Positions 7,168-15,710 are shown, counted from the first letter of the stretch. The stretch: DNA of 64,000 bases from CAYMND01 sp964465065 (GCA_964465065.1 CAYXHZ010000009.1:21894-85893), one strand, 5' to 3'. The notes: generated by a model from the sequence alone, not told the origin. Program-made: numbers and translations.

Positions 7168-8889
7168 ATGATGACCATCGAAGTCAACGGTAAAGCGATT
7201 AACGCCCAGAAGGGCGAAACCATATTGTCCGCCCTGAAACGGGCCGGGATCCGCGTCCCCACCCTGTGCCACATGGAAGGGCTCATCCCCAGCGGCGCCT
7301 GCCGCATCTGCTCGGTCGAGGTCGAAGGCTTCCGCGGCCTGATCCCGAGCTGTTCCTACCCGGTCAGCGACGGCATGAAGATCAAGACCCACTCCCCGCG
7401 CGCCGTCGCCGCCCGCAAGACCATCATCGAGCTGCTGCTCTCCAATCACCCCGACGACTGCCTGTACTGCGAACGCAACGACAGCTGCGAACTCAGCCGC
7501 CTGGCCGTCGAGTACGGTGTGCGCGAGCGCCGCTTCAAGGGTCAGAAGAACCAGTACGATCTGGACGTGTCCAGCCCGTCCCTGGTCCGCGACCCCGAGA
7601 AATGCATCCTGTGCGGCAAATGCGTGCGCGCCTGCGAGGAAATCCAGGGCGTGGCGGCCATCGATTTCGTCGGCCGCGGCAGCAAGGCCCGGGTCGGCTC
7701 GGCCTTCGAACGCGGATTGAACCTGTCCAGCTGCATCAACTGCGGCCAGTGCATCATGGTCTGTCCCACCGGCGCCCTGCGTGAGCAGAGCCATATCAAA
7801 CGGGTCATCGACGCCCTCAACAACCCTGACAAATTCGTCGTGGTCCAGCATGCGCCCAGTATTTCCATCAGTATCGCCGAAGAGTTCGGTATCGACCCCG
7901 GCAAGGATGTCTGCGGTGCCATGACCACCGCCTTGCGTCATCTCGGTTTCGACCGCGTCTTCGACACCAGCTTTTCGGCCGACCTGACCATCATGGAGGA
8001 AGGCTCCGAACTGGTGGACCGCATCCAGAACGGCGGCGTTCTGCCGATGATGACCTCCTGCTCGCCGGGATGGGTCAAATACGTGGAACAGTTCCACCCC
8101 AGCCTGCTGCCCAATGTCTCCAGCTGCAAGAGCCCGCAGATGATGATGGGCGCCCTGATCAAATCCTTCTACGCCGAGACCCAGGGTATCGATCCCAAGA
8201 AGATCTTTTCGGTGTCGATCATGCCCTGTACCGCCAAGAAGTTCGAGGCCGACCGTCCCGAAATGGGCCGAAACGGCATCCCGGACATCGACGCCGTACT
8301 GACCACCCGTGAACTGGCCCGTCTGATCAAACAGTACGGCATCGATCTGCGCGATCTGGAACCCGATGGCGCCGACAACCCGTTCGGCACCCGCAGTACC
8401 GCCGGTAAACTGTTCGGCGGCAGCGGCGGCGTCATGGAGGCGGCCCTGCGAACCGCTCATGTCCTGCTCACCGGCAAAGAGATGGACGATCTCAAAATCA
8501 CCCCGGTACGCGGCCTGGACGGGATCAAGGAAGCCAAACTGAACATCAACGGCATGGAAATCGGTGTGGCGGTCGTCAGCGGCCTGGCCAACGCCGGAAA
8601 GCTGATGGAACAGATCAAGGCCGGACGCAAGGACCTGCACTTCATCGAAGTCATGACCTGCCCCGGCGGCTGTATCGCCGGCGGCGGCCAGCCGATCCAA
8701 ACCGATCCGGAACGCATCAAGGCCCGCCTGAAAGCGCTCTACAAGCTCGATTCCCAGGAGACCCTGCGCACTTCCCACCAGAACCCCGACATCAAACGCA
8801 TCTACGCCGAATACCTGGGCAAACCTCTCAGCCACAAGAGCCACGAGCTGCTGCACACCCACTACACGGAGCGGGACATTCTGCTGTAA
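7168..8889 (+). CDS. hydA: [FeFe] hydrogenase catalytic subunit HydA
   Basis: 573 aa, start after TAGGAG. N-terminal [2Fe-2S] plant-ferredoxin-like domain (CHMEG...CRIC), a His-ligated [4Fe-4S] segment HPDDCLYCERNDSCEL, two [4Fe-4S] motifs CILCGKCVRAC and CINCGQCIMVC, then the H-cluster domain: L1 TSCSPGW at residues 296-302, L2 MPCTAKKFE, L3 MTCPGGCIAGGG. The C-terminus keeps the small-subunit-like SHKSHELLHTHY segment. The L1 second cysteine, a proton-relay residue in many enzymes, is Ser299 here. It evolves or consumes H2 with HydB and HydC. The hydEFG maturases are not in the window. Confidence 0.96.
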   Translation: MMTIEVNGKAINAQKGETILSALKRAGIRVPTLCHMEGLIPSGACRICSVEVEGFRGLIPSCSYPVSDGMKIKTHSPRAVAARKTIIELLLSNHPDDCLYCERNDSCELSRLAVEYGVRERRFKGQKNQYDLDVSSPSLVRDPEKCILCGKCVRACEEIQGVAAIDFVGRGSKARVGSAFERGLNLSSCINCGQCIMVCPTGALREQSHIKRVIDALNNPDKFVVVQHAPSISISIAEEFGIDPGKDVCGAMTTALRHLGFDRVFDTSFSADLTIMEEGSELVDRIQNGGVLPMMTSCSPGWVKYVEQFHPSLLPNVSSCKSPQMMMGALIKSFYAETQGIDPKKIFSVSIMPCTAKKFEADRPEMGRNGIPDIDAVLTTRELARLIKQYGIDLRDLEPDGADNPFGTRSTAGKLFGGSGGVMEAALRTAHVLLTGKEMDDLKITPVRGLDGIKEAKLNINGMEIGVAVVSGLANAGKLMEQIKAGRKDLHFIEVMTCPGGCIAGGGQPIQTDPERIKARLKALYKLDSQETLRTSHQNPDIKRIYAEYLGKPLSHKSHELLHTHYTERDILL

Positions 8890-8934
8890 TGTGCTACAAT
8901 GGCCACAAACAGCGGATATATTAAGGAGAACAAG

Positions 8935-9327
8935 ATGAACAGAGATAAAACCACGATATTGGTGGTCGATGACGACATCGACATTCTGGAACAGACCTGC
9001 ATGATTCTGCAGAATGCGGGTTTCAAGACCCTGAAGGCCGACGGCGAGGCCGCCGCCAAGGAGCTGCTGAACACGCAGCGTCCCGACCTGGCCATCCTGG
9101 ACCTGATGATGGAAAACATGGACAGCGGCTTCATACTCAGCCACCTGATCAAGAAGATGGACCCGGCCATCCCGGTGATCATCATCTCGGCGGTCACCAG
9201 CCAGACCGGCATGCACTTCGACACCAGCGACAAGAGCGAACGTTCCTGGATCAAGGCCGATTCCTTCATGGCCAAGGGCGTCCGCCCCGAACAGCTGATC
9301 GGCGAAGTGGAACGCCTGCTCAGTTAA
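8935..9327 (+). CDS. Single-domain response regulator
   Basis: 130 aa, ATG at 8935 after AAGGAGAACAAG. A receiver domain only: acidic pocket DDDID near residue 10, phospho-acceptor Asp in LAILDLMME, and Lys in FMAKGV, where the usual K-P is K-G. No output domain, so it probably acts by protein contact or in a phosphorelay with the kinase 20 nt downstream. It sits 45 nt after hydA, so it probably belongs to the hydrogenase transcript. Confidence 0.88.
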   Translation: MNRDKTTILVVDDDIDILEQTCMILQNAGFKTLKADGEAAAKELLNTQRPDLAILDLMMENMDSGFILSHLIKKMDPAIPVIIISAVTSQTGMHFDTSDKSERSWIKADSFMAKGVRPEQLIGEVERLLS

Positions 9328-9347
9328 TTCGTCACGGGTAGAGCGCC

Positions 9348-10469
9348 ATGGTCGAGCTGAGGGTCCTGCTCATCGATGCCGACGTCGAAAACCGCCGGCT
9401 GATCAAGCGGACCCTGCGCAACATCAGTTACCAGCCGACCGGCGGCGAAGACCAGTTCCAGCTGGCCATGGAAATGGCCAGCACCTGGAACCAGGGACAA
9501 CGCCTTTTTTTGAAAATTCCTCCGGACATCCTCATCCTGGCAGACAATCTGCCGGATGAGGAATGTCTCGTCATCCTGAAAAGCATCAGTGAAATTCCCA
9601 ACCATCCGGGCATCATCCAGATGGTTTCCGACCACGACACCGAACGGGTCATCCGCATGATACGCAGCGGCGCGTCGTCGCTGATCTTTCTGCCGCTGGA
9701 CGGCGACGAGCTCCAGCAGGAGATCCTCAAGGCCGCCAAACAGGCCCTCATGCAGCGCCGGGCCCGGGAACACGCCGAAGAGAAGAAACAGCTGCGCTTC
9801 CAGTTCATCTCGGTCATCGCCCACGAGATGAAAGCCCCGCTGGCCGCCGTGGAAGGGTACCTGAACATGATGAGCGAAAAGCTGGCCGGGCCGGAGATCC
9901 AGAATTACCTGCCGATGGTGGACCGCTCGCTGGGCCGCATCGACGGCATGAAGAAAATGATCAGCGACCTGCTGGACCTGACCCGTATCGAATCCGGGCA
10001 ACGCGTGCGCCAGCTGGGCGAAGTCAACCTGACCCAGATCGCCCACGACACGGTGGAAAACTACATCCCCATGGCCCAGCAGCATCAGGTCAAAATCTCG
10101 CTGATCGCCCCGGAGTCCCTGCCGTTCACCGCCGACCGCGGCGAAATGGAGATCGTTCTGGGCAACCTGATCAGCAACGCCATCAAGTACAATGTCCCCC
10201 AAGGCCAGGTGGACCTGTCCATCCAGCGTCAGGGCGGACAGCTGATCATCAGCTGCCGCGACACCGGCATCGGCATGGACGACAGCGAACAGAAAAAATT
10301 GTTCGGCGAGTTCGTGCGCATCAAGAACCAGAAGACCAAGAACATCATGGGCAGCGGCCTGGGTCTGTCGATCATGCGCAAGATCGTCGATCTGTACCGG
10401 GGCAGCATCACCCTGCACAGCGCCCCGGGCGAGGGGACCTTGTTCCAGATCAAATTGCCTTTGGATTGA
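9348..10469 (+). CDS. Receiver-linked sensor histidine kinase
   Basis: 373 aa, cytoplasmic (no membrane segment seen). N-terminal receiver-like domain (about 1-130; RVLLIDADVENRR, ILILADN), linker helix, HisKA with H-box VIAHEMKAPLAAVEG near 165, then HATPase with N-box NLISNAIKYN, G1 DTGIGM and G2 GSGLGLSI. All kinase motifs are intact. Placed directly after the single-domain regulator and hydA, which suggests a redox-linked signalling pair, but the signal is unknown. Confidence 0.9.
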   Translation: MVELRVLLIDADVENRRLIKRTLRNISYQPTGGEDQFQLAMEMASTWNQGQRLFLKIPPDILILADNLPDEECLVILKSISEIPNHPGIIQMVSDHDTERVIRMIRSGASSLIFLPLDGDELQQEILKAAKQALMQRRAREHAEEKKQLRFQFISVIAHEMKAPLAAVEGYLNMMSEKLAGPEIQNYLPMVDRSLGRIDGMKKMISDLLDLTRIESGQRVRQLGEVNLTQIAHDTVENYIPMAQQHQVKISLIAPESLPFTADRGEMEIVLGNLISNAIKYNVPQGQVDLSIQRQGGQLIISCRDTGIGMDDSEQKKLFGEFVRIKNQKTKNIMGSGLGLSIMRKIVDLYRGSITLHSAPGEGTLFQIKLPLD

Positions 10470-10474
10470 GGTTC

Positions 10475-10500
10475 CCGGCGGGGGCACCACCCCCCGCCGG
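10475..10500. terminator. GC-rich hairpin between convergent genes
   Basis: A 10-bp perfect stem, CCGGCGGGGG / CCCCCGCCGG, with a 6-nt loop, six bases after the kinase stop and just before the end of the leftward M56 gene. No T-run follows, so it is a likely but not classical bidirectional terminator. Confidence 0.55.
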
Positions 10501-10510
10501 TATGGCGAAT

Positions 10511-10749
10511 TCAGCGTTGGTTGATGACGATTTTTTTGGCGCCGGCCAACTCCTTACCCAGAGCGGCCGCGACGATATTCAATACGGCCTGACGATGGGG
10601 TTCGCCGAGCGGCTTGCCCGCCAGCGTCACCCGGTCGCGGCGGATTTCGATGTCCAGACCTTTGGCCGTACGGATCAGCTTGTGCTGCAGCAGGTAGTCG
10701 GACAAGTCGGCTTCAATTTTCTTCCACCGCTCCTGCTCCTCATTCAATT
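10511..10749 (-). CDS. C-terminal fragment, probably of the M56 peptidase gene
   Basis: About 79 codons open into the assembly gap: hydrophilic ERWKKIEADLSDYLLQHKLI, then IEIRRDRVTLAGKPLGEPHRQ and a final hydrophobic segment. This resembles the short C-terminal domain that ends many M56 proteins (a phrase of the type L...GLI followed by VNGK) and is less like a BON domain. It follows the coiled-coil of 10850-12357 on the same strand, so I infer one gene interrupted by N. The TTG codon next to the gap could make it look like a separate gene, but there is no evidence for that. Confidence 0.6.
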
Positions 10750-10849
10750 NNNNNNNNNNNNNNNNNNNNNNNNNNNNNNNNNNNNNNNNNNNNNNNNNNN
10801 NNNNNNNNNNNNNNNNNNNNNNNNNNNNNNNNNNNNNNNNNNNNNNNNN
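10750..10849. other. Assembly gap of 100 N
   Basis: Exactly 100 unknown bases, a common placeholder length. True size and reading frame across it are unknown. Confidence 0.98.
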
Positions 10850-12357
10850 TCTTCCCTTTGTTTTACCAGTACTTCCTTCTCGGATCGTTCCAGCTCTTCC
10901 TGCAGATGGTTGGCCTCGGCCTGCTGAGCCGCCTGCATCCGGGCCTGCTGCTCGCTCAGCTCGGCCAACTCTCTCTTTTGCAGCTCCTGAATCCGTTCGA
11001 GCCGTTTCTGTTCCTCGTCCAGCCGTGTCGGCGGCGCCGGCGGTTCGGCGGGTTCGGGCACGGAAACCGGCGGCGGCAACAGCGACAATTCGGGTATTCG
11101 GGCCACCAGGGTTTTGGCCAACACGTCAAACTGCTTCTCCAATCGGCTCAGTTCGACGTTCCGGGCCGGATCGGCGGGTTTTCTGCGCAGCTTCTCGATT
11201 TGCAGGCGCAGGGTCTCGATTCTGTCGGTCAGGGTCTTCAGATCCTTGTCGACGACAGTCAGACGGGGTGGAGTTACTTCGGCCGGTTCGTCCTGCAAGT
11301 ACAGCGGATCCAATCCGAACAGGGCTTCCGAAGCCGTTGTTTTCAAGGGTGTACCCAGCAGGCACAGAACGGCGATCAGGGTGCTCAGCAGCAGCGGCAG
11401 CCCGGCACCGGCATGGAGGCGATGACGGACCGGATCGCCGAAGATGCGCTGGATTCGCTCGCGCAGCGCTCCCCGCCCCAGCGCCGCCGGAGTCAGACTC
11501 AGCCAGGCCAGCTGCTTCTCGCGGATCCCGAGAAGGGCCTGAGCCAGGCTGTGCGCTTTGACGCCGATCTCGGTGGTCAGGCGATCGCAGTGGTACTCCC
11601 GCTCGGTTTCCCAGGACCTGGCCAGCCACAGCAGGCCGGGGTTGAAAAAGAACAGGGTCCGGATCATGCGCAGCAGCAGATTGAGCAAATAATCGTGACG
11701 CTTGATGTGGGCCAGCTCATGGGCGAGCAGGGCCTCGACCTGATCGGCCGGAACCGAACTCAGCAGGGTGATCGGGAACAGGATGACCGGGCGCAGGTGA
11801 CCGAAAACGATCGGCGAGCTGATGCGCCGGCTGCCCAGCAGCTGCACCGGACGGCTCAGGGCGAAACGGCGCTGCAGATCGTGCAGACGGTCGTGAAGAA
11901 ACGCGGGCAGAGCGCTGTGACGGTCACGGCGCAGACGGTGGAGCTGATGAACGCTGCCACCCAGACGGACCGTGGCCACGACCACCCCCAACAGCCACAG
12001 CCAGACGATGACCGGCATCTGTCCGCTCAGCAGGCCGTAAAGGGAATCGATTGCAGAATTCGCTGTCGGCGCCGACGCTGCAGTAAAATCGGCGGTCAGA
12101 GTTTCCACGCGGCTGGAATACTGGCCGGGCGGAGTCCCGGCCGGCAGGGAATTCAGCTGCCAGCAGAAAGTGGCCACGGCCAAACCGACTGTCAGCAGGA
12201 CGGCTCCGTAGCTCAAGGCGGCCTTGATTCTGGCCGGAAAGGCTTGAAACAGGCCGAAGGCGGCCGCCAGCAGGCCGGCCTGCCACAACGAATGGATCAG
12301 GGTCCAACCCAGAACCTGGGCGGTGGACAATGGCAAAAATGATGTCATCCAGTTCAT
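10850..12357 (-). CDS. BlaR1-like M56 membrane metallopeptidase (N-terminal part, cut by gap)
   Basis: About 502 codons before the gap; ATG at 12357 after AAAGGAGAACG. Four or so membrane segments (about 13-30, 50-68, 110-130, 320-340) surround a zinc-protease domain with HELAHIKRH near residue 208 and a later ETEREYHCD segment carrying the third ligand. The region after residue 360 is a proline-rich and charged coiled coil. Known role of the family: on a signal, the peptidase inactivates the BlaI/MecI repressor. The gene overlaps blaI by 4 nt (ATGA), the usual arrangement of this pair. No beta-lactamase or penicillin-binding protein is next to it, so the regulated target is unknown. Confidence 0.9.
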
Positions 12358-12743
12358 GATCGTTCTCCTTTTTTTCGATCGAGATAGGCCCGGATTTCCG
12401 CCAGATCCCGGTCGCTGGTTTGATGATGGTCCAACGCCTGCATCACCAGTTTGAAGGCCGAGCCGCCGAAGGCCGTGTCCAGAATGCGGTCGACCAGGAA
12501 GCGCTGGGCCTCCCGTTCGGAAATGACCGCGTCGTACAGGTGGCTGCGACTGGTGGTGTCTCGCCGCAGCAAGCCCTTTTCGTGCATGATCTGCATCAGT
12601 TTCAACACGGTGGTGTAGCCGACATCCTTGCGTTGCTTCAACTCCTCGAACACTTCCCGGACCGTGACCGGCCCCCGGCGCCACAGCACCTGCAGGATCT
12701 CGAGTTCGCCCTCGGTCGGCTTGCGACTCCATTCCAGATTCAT
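12354..12743 (-). CDS. BlaI/MecI/CopY-family repressor
   Basis: 129 aa. Winged helix with the family pattern PTEGELEILQVLWRRGPVTV then DVGYTTVLKLMQIMHEKGLL, and a C-terminal dimerisation helix region. ATG at 12743 after AAGGAG. Overlaps the M56 gene by 4 nt. Two palindromes flank its promoter (12758-12830), so it very likely represses its own operon until cleaved by the M56 partner. Confidence 0.94.
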   Translation of the reverse strand: MNLEWSRKPTEGELEILQVLWRRGPVTVREVFEELKQRKDVGYTTVLKLMQIMHEKGLLRRDTTSRSHLYDAVISEREAQRFLVDRILDTAFGGSAFKLVMQALDHHQTSDRDLAEIRAYLDRKKGERS

Positions 12744-12757
12744 GAGAACTCCTTAAC

Positions 12758-12773
12758 TACGAATCGATTCGTA
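12758..12773 (-). promoter_or_regulatory. BlaI-type operator 1 (perfect palindrome)
   Basis: TACGAATCGATTCGTA is a perfect 16-bp palindrome covering the predicted transcription start of blaI. Outer TAC/GTA ends resemble known BlaI/MecI sites, while the inner bases differ. Confidence 0.75.
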
Positions 12774-12778
12774 CATCT

Positions 12779-12807
12779 CTTATAAGTCCAAATTCCGAAT
12801 TTGTCAA
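12779..12807 (-). promoter_or_regulatory. Promoter of the blaI-M56 operon
   Basis: On the minus strand: -35 TTGACA (12807-12802), 17 bp spacer, -10 TATAAG (12784-12779). Palindromic operators lie on both sides. Confidence 0.8.
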
Positions 12808-12814
12808 CAGGTTA

Positions 12815-12830
12815 TACGAATTATTTCGTA
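12815..12830 (-). promoter_or_regulatory. BlaI-type operator 2
   Basis: TACGAATTATTTCGTA matches operator 1 in both TACGAA/TTCGTA arms (7 of 8 pairs) and lies just upstream of the -35 element. Centre-to-centre distance from operator 1 is 57 bp. Confidence 0.72.
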
Positions 12831-12860
12831 TTTTTGTTTACAGTTAAAGAAGAATAATGA

Positions 12861-12900
12861 ACTTAAGGGACATAAAGGACGAAAGAGACCTCAGGTTTAC
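12861..12900 (+). repeat. Dispersed AAGGGAC-type repeat, copy 1
   Basis: Contains ACTTAAGGGACATAAAGGAC and ends AGGTTTAC. The same elements in reverse orientation occur at 15665-15696. The repeat is built from degenerate 7-9 nt units ending in GGAC or AGAC. Together the two copies bracket the 13122-15455 gene. Confidence 0.6.
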
Positions 12901-12920
12901 GGCGAGCTCTCTCCGGAAAA

Positions 12921-13039
12921 AAGAGACTGCGAGTGCATCGCCTGCCAACGCAGCAGCGGACAGGAACCGAATAAATCAGGAATAAACGGCGCTGCGGCAG
13001 CCATAGCCCACCCGTCACCCTTGATCGCCGCAGTCTCTT
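12921..13039. repeat. Inverted repeat in the blaI / membrane-protein intergenic region
   Basis: AAGAGACTGCG (12921-12931) is repeated exactly in inverted orientation at 13029-13039, with 97 nt between. The rest of 12901-13020 holds no convincing open frame. It may be a small non-autonomous element or an RNA hairpin; nothing decides this. Confidence 0.4.
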
Positions 13040-13049
13040 CGTTTATAAT
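13021..13049 (+). promoter_or_regulatory. Promoter upstream of the spermidine-synthase-like gene
   Basis: -35 TTGATC (13021-13026), 17 bp, -10 TATAAT (13044-13049). The right arm of the inverted repeat lies within the spacer. Confidence 0.65.
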
Positions 13050-13121
13050 GGGAAGCCAATCCAGTTCGAGCTGTCGGAAAGTCGCTTTTTAAGGTCTGTA
13101 CCGGCAATTTGTAGGTGAATC

Positions 13122-15455
13122 ATGAACCGTTTCAAGATACTGCTGGCCATCTTTGTCACCACCCTGAGCACCGTGGTCATCGAAATCCTCTACACCCGGG
13201 TCTTCTCGCTGGTATACAGCAGCCAGTTCGCCTTCCTGATGATCTCTCTGGCCATGTTCGGCTACGGTCTGAGCGGCTTCTACGTTTCCCAGAAAAGTTT
13301 CGCCAAAGACGAGAAATCGATCCTCCTGCTCGAAAAGATCTTTTTCGCCATGGCCCTCAGCCTGCCGGTCATCTACAAGATCAACCTGACCGCCACCGTC
13401 GATTTTCTCAAGCTCTTCTCGCCGCCGAGCAATCTGTTGCTGCTGATCCTCAACTGCGCCGTCCTCATCGTTCCCTTCTTTCTGGCCGGAACGGCTCTGG
13501 CTCTGATCTTCACCCTGTACTCCGAACAGATCGGCAAGCTCTACTTCGTCGACCTGGTCGGCGCCGGCCTGGGCGGCCTGGCCGTCATCCCGCTGATCAC
13601 CGGTCTGGGACCGACCCGCACCATCCTCGTCCTGTGCGCCATGTTCGGACTGACCTGGTTTCTGATCGGTGTCCGGAAAACCGTCGCCCGCAGTCTGGCC
13701 GCTCTGGGCATGATCGCCGTCTTCGTCGTCCTCGCCCTGTTCTCCGAATCCGTCTTCCCCATCGTGCCCAAGATGGAGAAACGCGGCTACCTGTTTCATT
13801 ACCACAACAAGCTGATCAAACACAGCAAATGGAGCCCGATCAACAAGATCGACGTCGCTCCACAGATGCCCGGCAAGGACATCATCTGGATCGACGGCGG
13901 CTCGATGGAATCGCCGCTGTTCAACATCACCCAACCGATCGCCAAGTACGCGCCGGTGCAGTTCGTGCACGAATCGATGCCCTACCAGCTGGCCCGCAAG
14001 GGCGGTTCGGCCTTCATCATCGGTTCGGCCGGCGGCTACGAGGTGTTCTGCGCCCTGACCAACGGCTTCAAGAACGTCGTGGCCGTGGAGATGGACCCGG
14101 AAATCTGCCGTCTGGTCCGCGAGGATTACGCCCCGTTTCTGGGCCACCTGTTCACCCAGAAGGGCGTGCACCTGATCAACGACGAGGGCCGCAGCGTGCT
14201 GCGCCGCCTCGACCGCAGCTTCGACGTCATTCACATGATCAACTCCCACAACACCGACGCCCTGCTCTCCGGCGGCCTCAGCATCGCCGAGACCTACATC
14301 TACACCGTGGAGAGTTTCATCGATTACTGGAACCATCTCAACGACGACGGCTTTCTGGCCATCGTGCACATCAACGGCGAGCGTATGTTCAGTACGGCCA
14401 TGCAGGCCCTGCGCGAGCTCAAGATTCCCCAGCCGGACAAAAATATCTTCGTCGTCCAGCACAAACTGGGCTTCAACTACTTCTTCCTGAAAAAAGGCGA
14501 GTTCACGGATTCGGACATCGACACCCTGACCCGCTTTTCCCAACGCTACGCCGGCAGTCCGAACGAAAACGACAAGTGGGAAATCGTCCATCACCCCTAT
14601 AAGCCGCAGGACAACCTCTACGGCCGCCTGGCCGGACCGGAATACAAAAAAGTGCTCGCCGAGTCGTCGGTCAACATCAAGCCGGTGCGCGACAACTCCC
14701 CGTACTTCAACCAGCCCAACAAGATCGGCCAGTTCACCTTCAAGAACAACTGGATCAGCGGCGATTACGGCCGCGAATTCATCGAACGCAACCGGGTCTA
14801 CTCCAACAGCGTCTACCTGTCCATCCTGGGCATCGCCATCTTGTTCTCGCTGCTGTTCATCTTCATCCCGCTGTTCAAAAAGAGCCGGGGTCAGAAGATG
14901 GAACACCGGGCCATCCTGTACTTCTTCTGCATCGGTCTGGCCTACATGGTCACCGAAATCATCCTCATCAAGGTATTCCAGCTCTACCTGGGCAACCCGG
15001 CCTATTCCATCTCGGTGATCATCTTTTCGTTGCTGGTCTCATCGGGCATCGGCAGCCTCTTGTCCCAGAAGGTGGAACGGCTGCTCAAGAACCGGACCCT
15101 GCTGGTGCTGTCCCTGATCATCGCCGCGCTGATCGTCCTGACCAGCCTGTTCATGTTCGAGCTGGTCTACTCGCTGATCCATTTCAGCTGGCCCGTCCGC
15201 TTTCTGATCAGCCTGCTGATCATTTCCATGCTCGGCCTGCCGATGGGCATGTTCTTCCCGATCGGCATGCGTTTTCTGGGCAACCACAACCCGCTCATGA
15301 TCGGCTGGGCCTGGGGCGCCAATTCGTTCGCCACGGTCATCGCCTCGGTGATGGCCGTCATTCTGGCCACCAACACCAACTTCACCGTCACCCTGTTCGT
15401 GGCCGCCGGTTTCTACCTGATGGCCGGACTGGTCATGCGCAGGCGCGAGCTTTAG
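13122..15455 (+). CDS. Membrane-embedded spermidine-synthase-like protein
   Basis: 777 aa, start after GTAGGTG. Residues 1-220 have about six or seven membrane segments. About 280-430 form a SAM/dcSAM-binding Rossmann domain (FIIGSAGGYEVFCAL, VVAVEMDPEICRLV, FDVIHMINSHNTDA), and 560-775 hold about six further membrane segments. This matches the family of fused transporter-like/spermidine synthase proteins of unknown substrate. The acidic residue after the Rossmann motif is present, but the DxxD-type catalytic signature of true spermidine synthases is not clear, so polyamine synthesis is not assured. Single-gene unit with its own promoter and a downstream hairpin. Confidence 0.82.
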   Translation: MNRFKILLAIFVTTLSTVVIEILYTRVFSLVYSSQFAFLMISLAMFGYGLSGFYVSQKSFAKDEKSILLLEKIFFAMALSLPVIYKINLTATVDFLKLFSPPSNLLLLILNCAVLIVPFFLAGTALALIFTLYSEQIGKLYFVDLVGAGLGGLAVIPLITGLGPTRTILVLCAMFGLTWFLIGVRKTVARSLAALGMIAVFVVLALFSESVFPIVPKMEKRGYLFHYHNKLIKHSKWSPINKIDVAPQMPGKDIIWIDGGSMESPLFNITQPIAKYAPVQFVHESMPYQLARKGGSAFIIGSAGGYEVFCALTNGFKNVVAVEMDPEICRLVREDYAPFLGHLFTQKGVHLINDEGRSVLRRLDRSFDVIHMINSHNTDALLSGGLSIAETYIYTVESFIDYWNHLNDDGFLAIVHINGERMFSTAMQALRELKIPQPDKNIFVVQHKLGFNYFFLKKGEFTDSDIDTLTRFSQRYAGSPNENDKWEIVHHPYKPQDNLYGRLAGPEYKKVLAESSVNIKPVRDNSPYFNQPNKIGQFTFKNNWISGDYGREFIERNRVYSNSVYLSILGIAILFSLLFIFIPLFKKSRGQKMEHRAILYFFCIGLAYMVTEIILIKVFQLYLGNPAYSISVIIFSLLVSSGIGSLLSQKVERLLKNRTLLVLSLIIAALIVLTSLFMFELVYSLIHFSWPVRFLISLLIISMLGLPMGMFFPIGMRFLGNHNPLMIGWAWGANSFATVIASVMAVILATNTNFTVTLFVAAGFYLMAGLVMRRREL

Positions 15456-15478
15456 ACATTGCCGCAGACCGACTGAAG

Positions 15479-15503
15479 CCAACCGCGGCCGGAAGCCGGT
15501 TGG
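15479..15503 (+). terminator. Hairpin after the spermidine-synthase-like gene
   Basis: CCAACCG (15479-15485) pairs with CGGTTGG (15497-15503) across an 11-nt loop, 24 nt after the stop. There is no T-run, so it is a weak terminator candidate. Confidence 0.35.
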
Positions 15504-15577
15504 GCAAAGAGGATTGCACCGGATGGGACTGAAGCGGCCGTTCCGGGCCAATAAATACCATAGAGCAGACCCTACTG

Positions 15578-15608
15578 TTTTGTTGATCAATGCAAATATT
15601 TTGTTGAT
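15578..15608. repeat. 10-bp direct repeat TTTTGTTGAT
   Basis: TTTTGTTGAT occurs at 15578-15587 and 15599-15608, 21 bp apart (two helical turns), in an AT-rich stretch of the intergenic region. Possibly a protein-binding site; no gene start is close. Confidence 0.35.
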
Positions 15609-15664
15609 ATCCCAGAAAACCGGAACACCGCACCTGCTCCCCCCATTCCAGACAAGAGCTCGTT

Positions 15665-15696
15665 GTAAACCTCAGCGTCCCTTTTGTCCCTTAAGT
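15665..15696 (-). repeat. Dispersed AAGGGAC-type repeat, copy 2 (inverted)
   Basis: On the minus strand it reads ACTTAAGGGACAAAAGGGAC and then AGGTTTAC, shared with 12861-12900. It lies just beyond the 3' end of the leftward phosphatase gene. Confidence 0.6.
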
Positions 15697-15710
15697 CCCT
15701 TGCGTACTTT

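Noticed and set aside
10511..10749. A separate BON-domain gene
   Set aside because: It opens into the gap and fits better as the C-terminus of the M56 protein.
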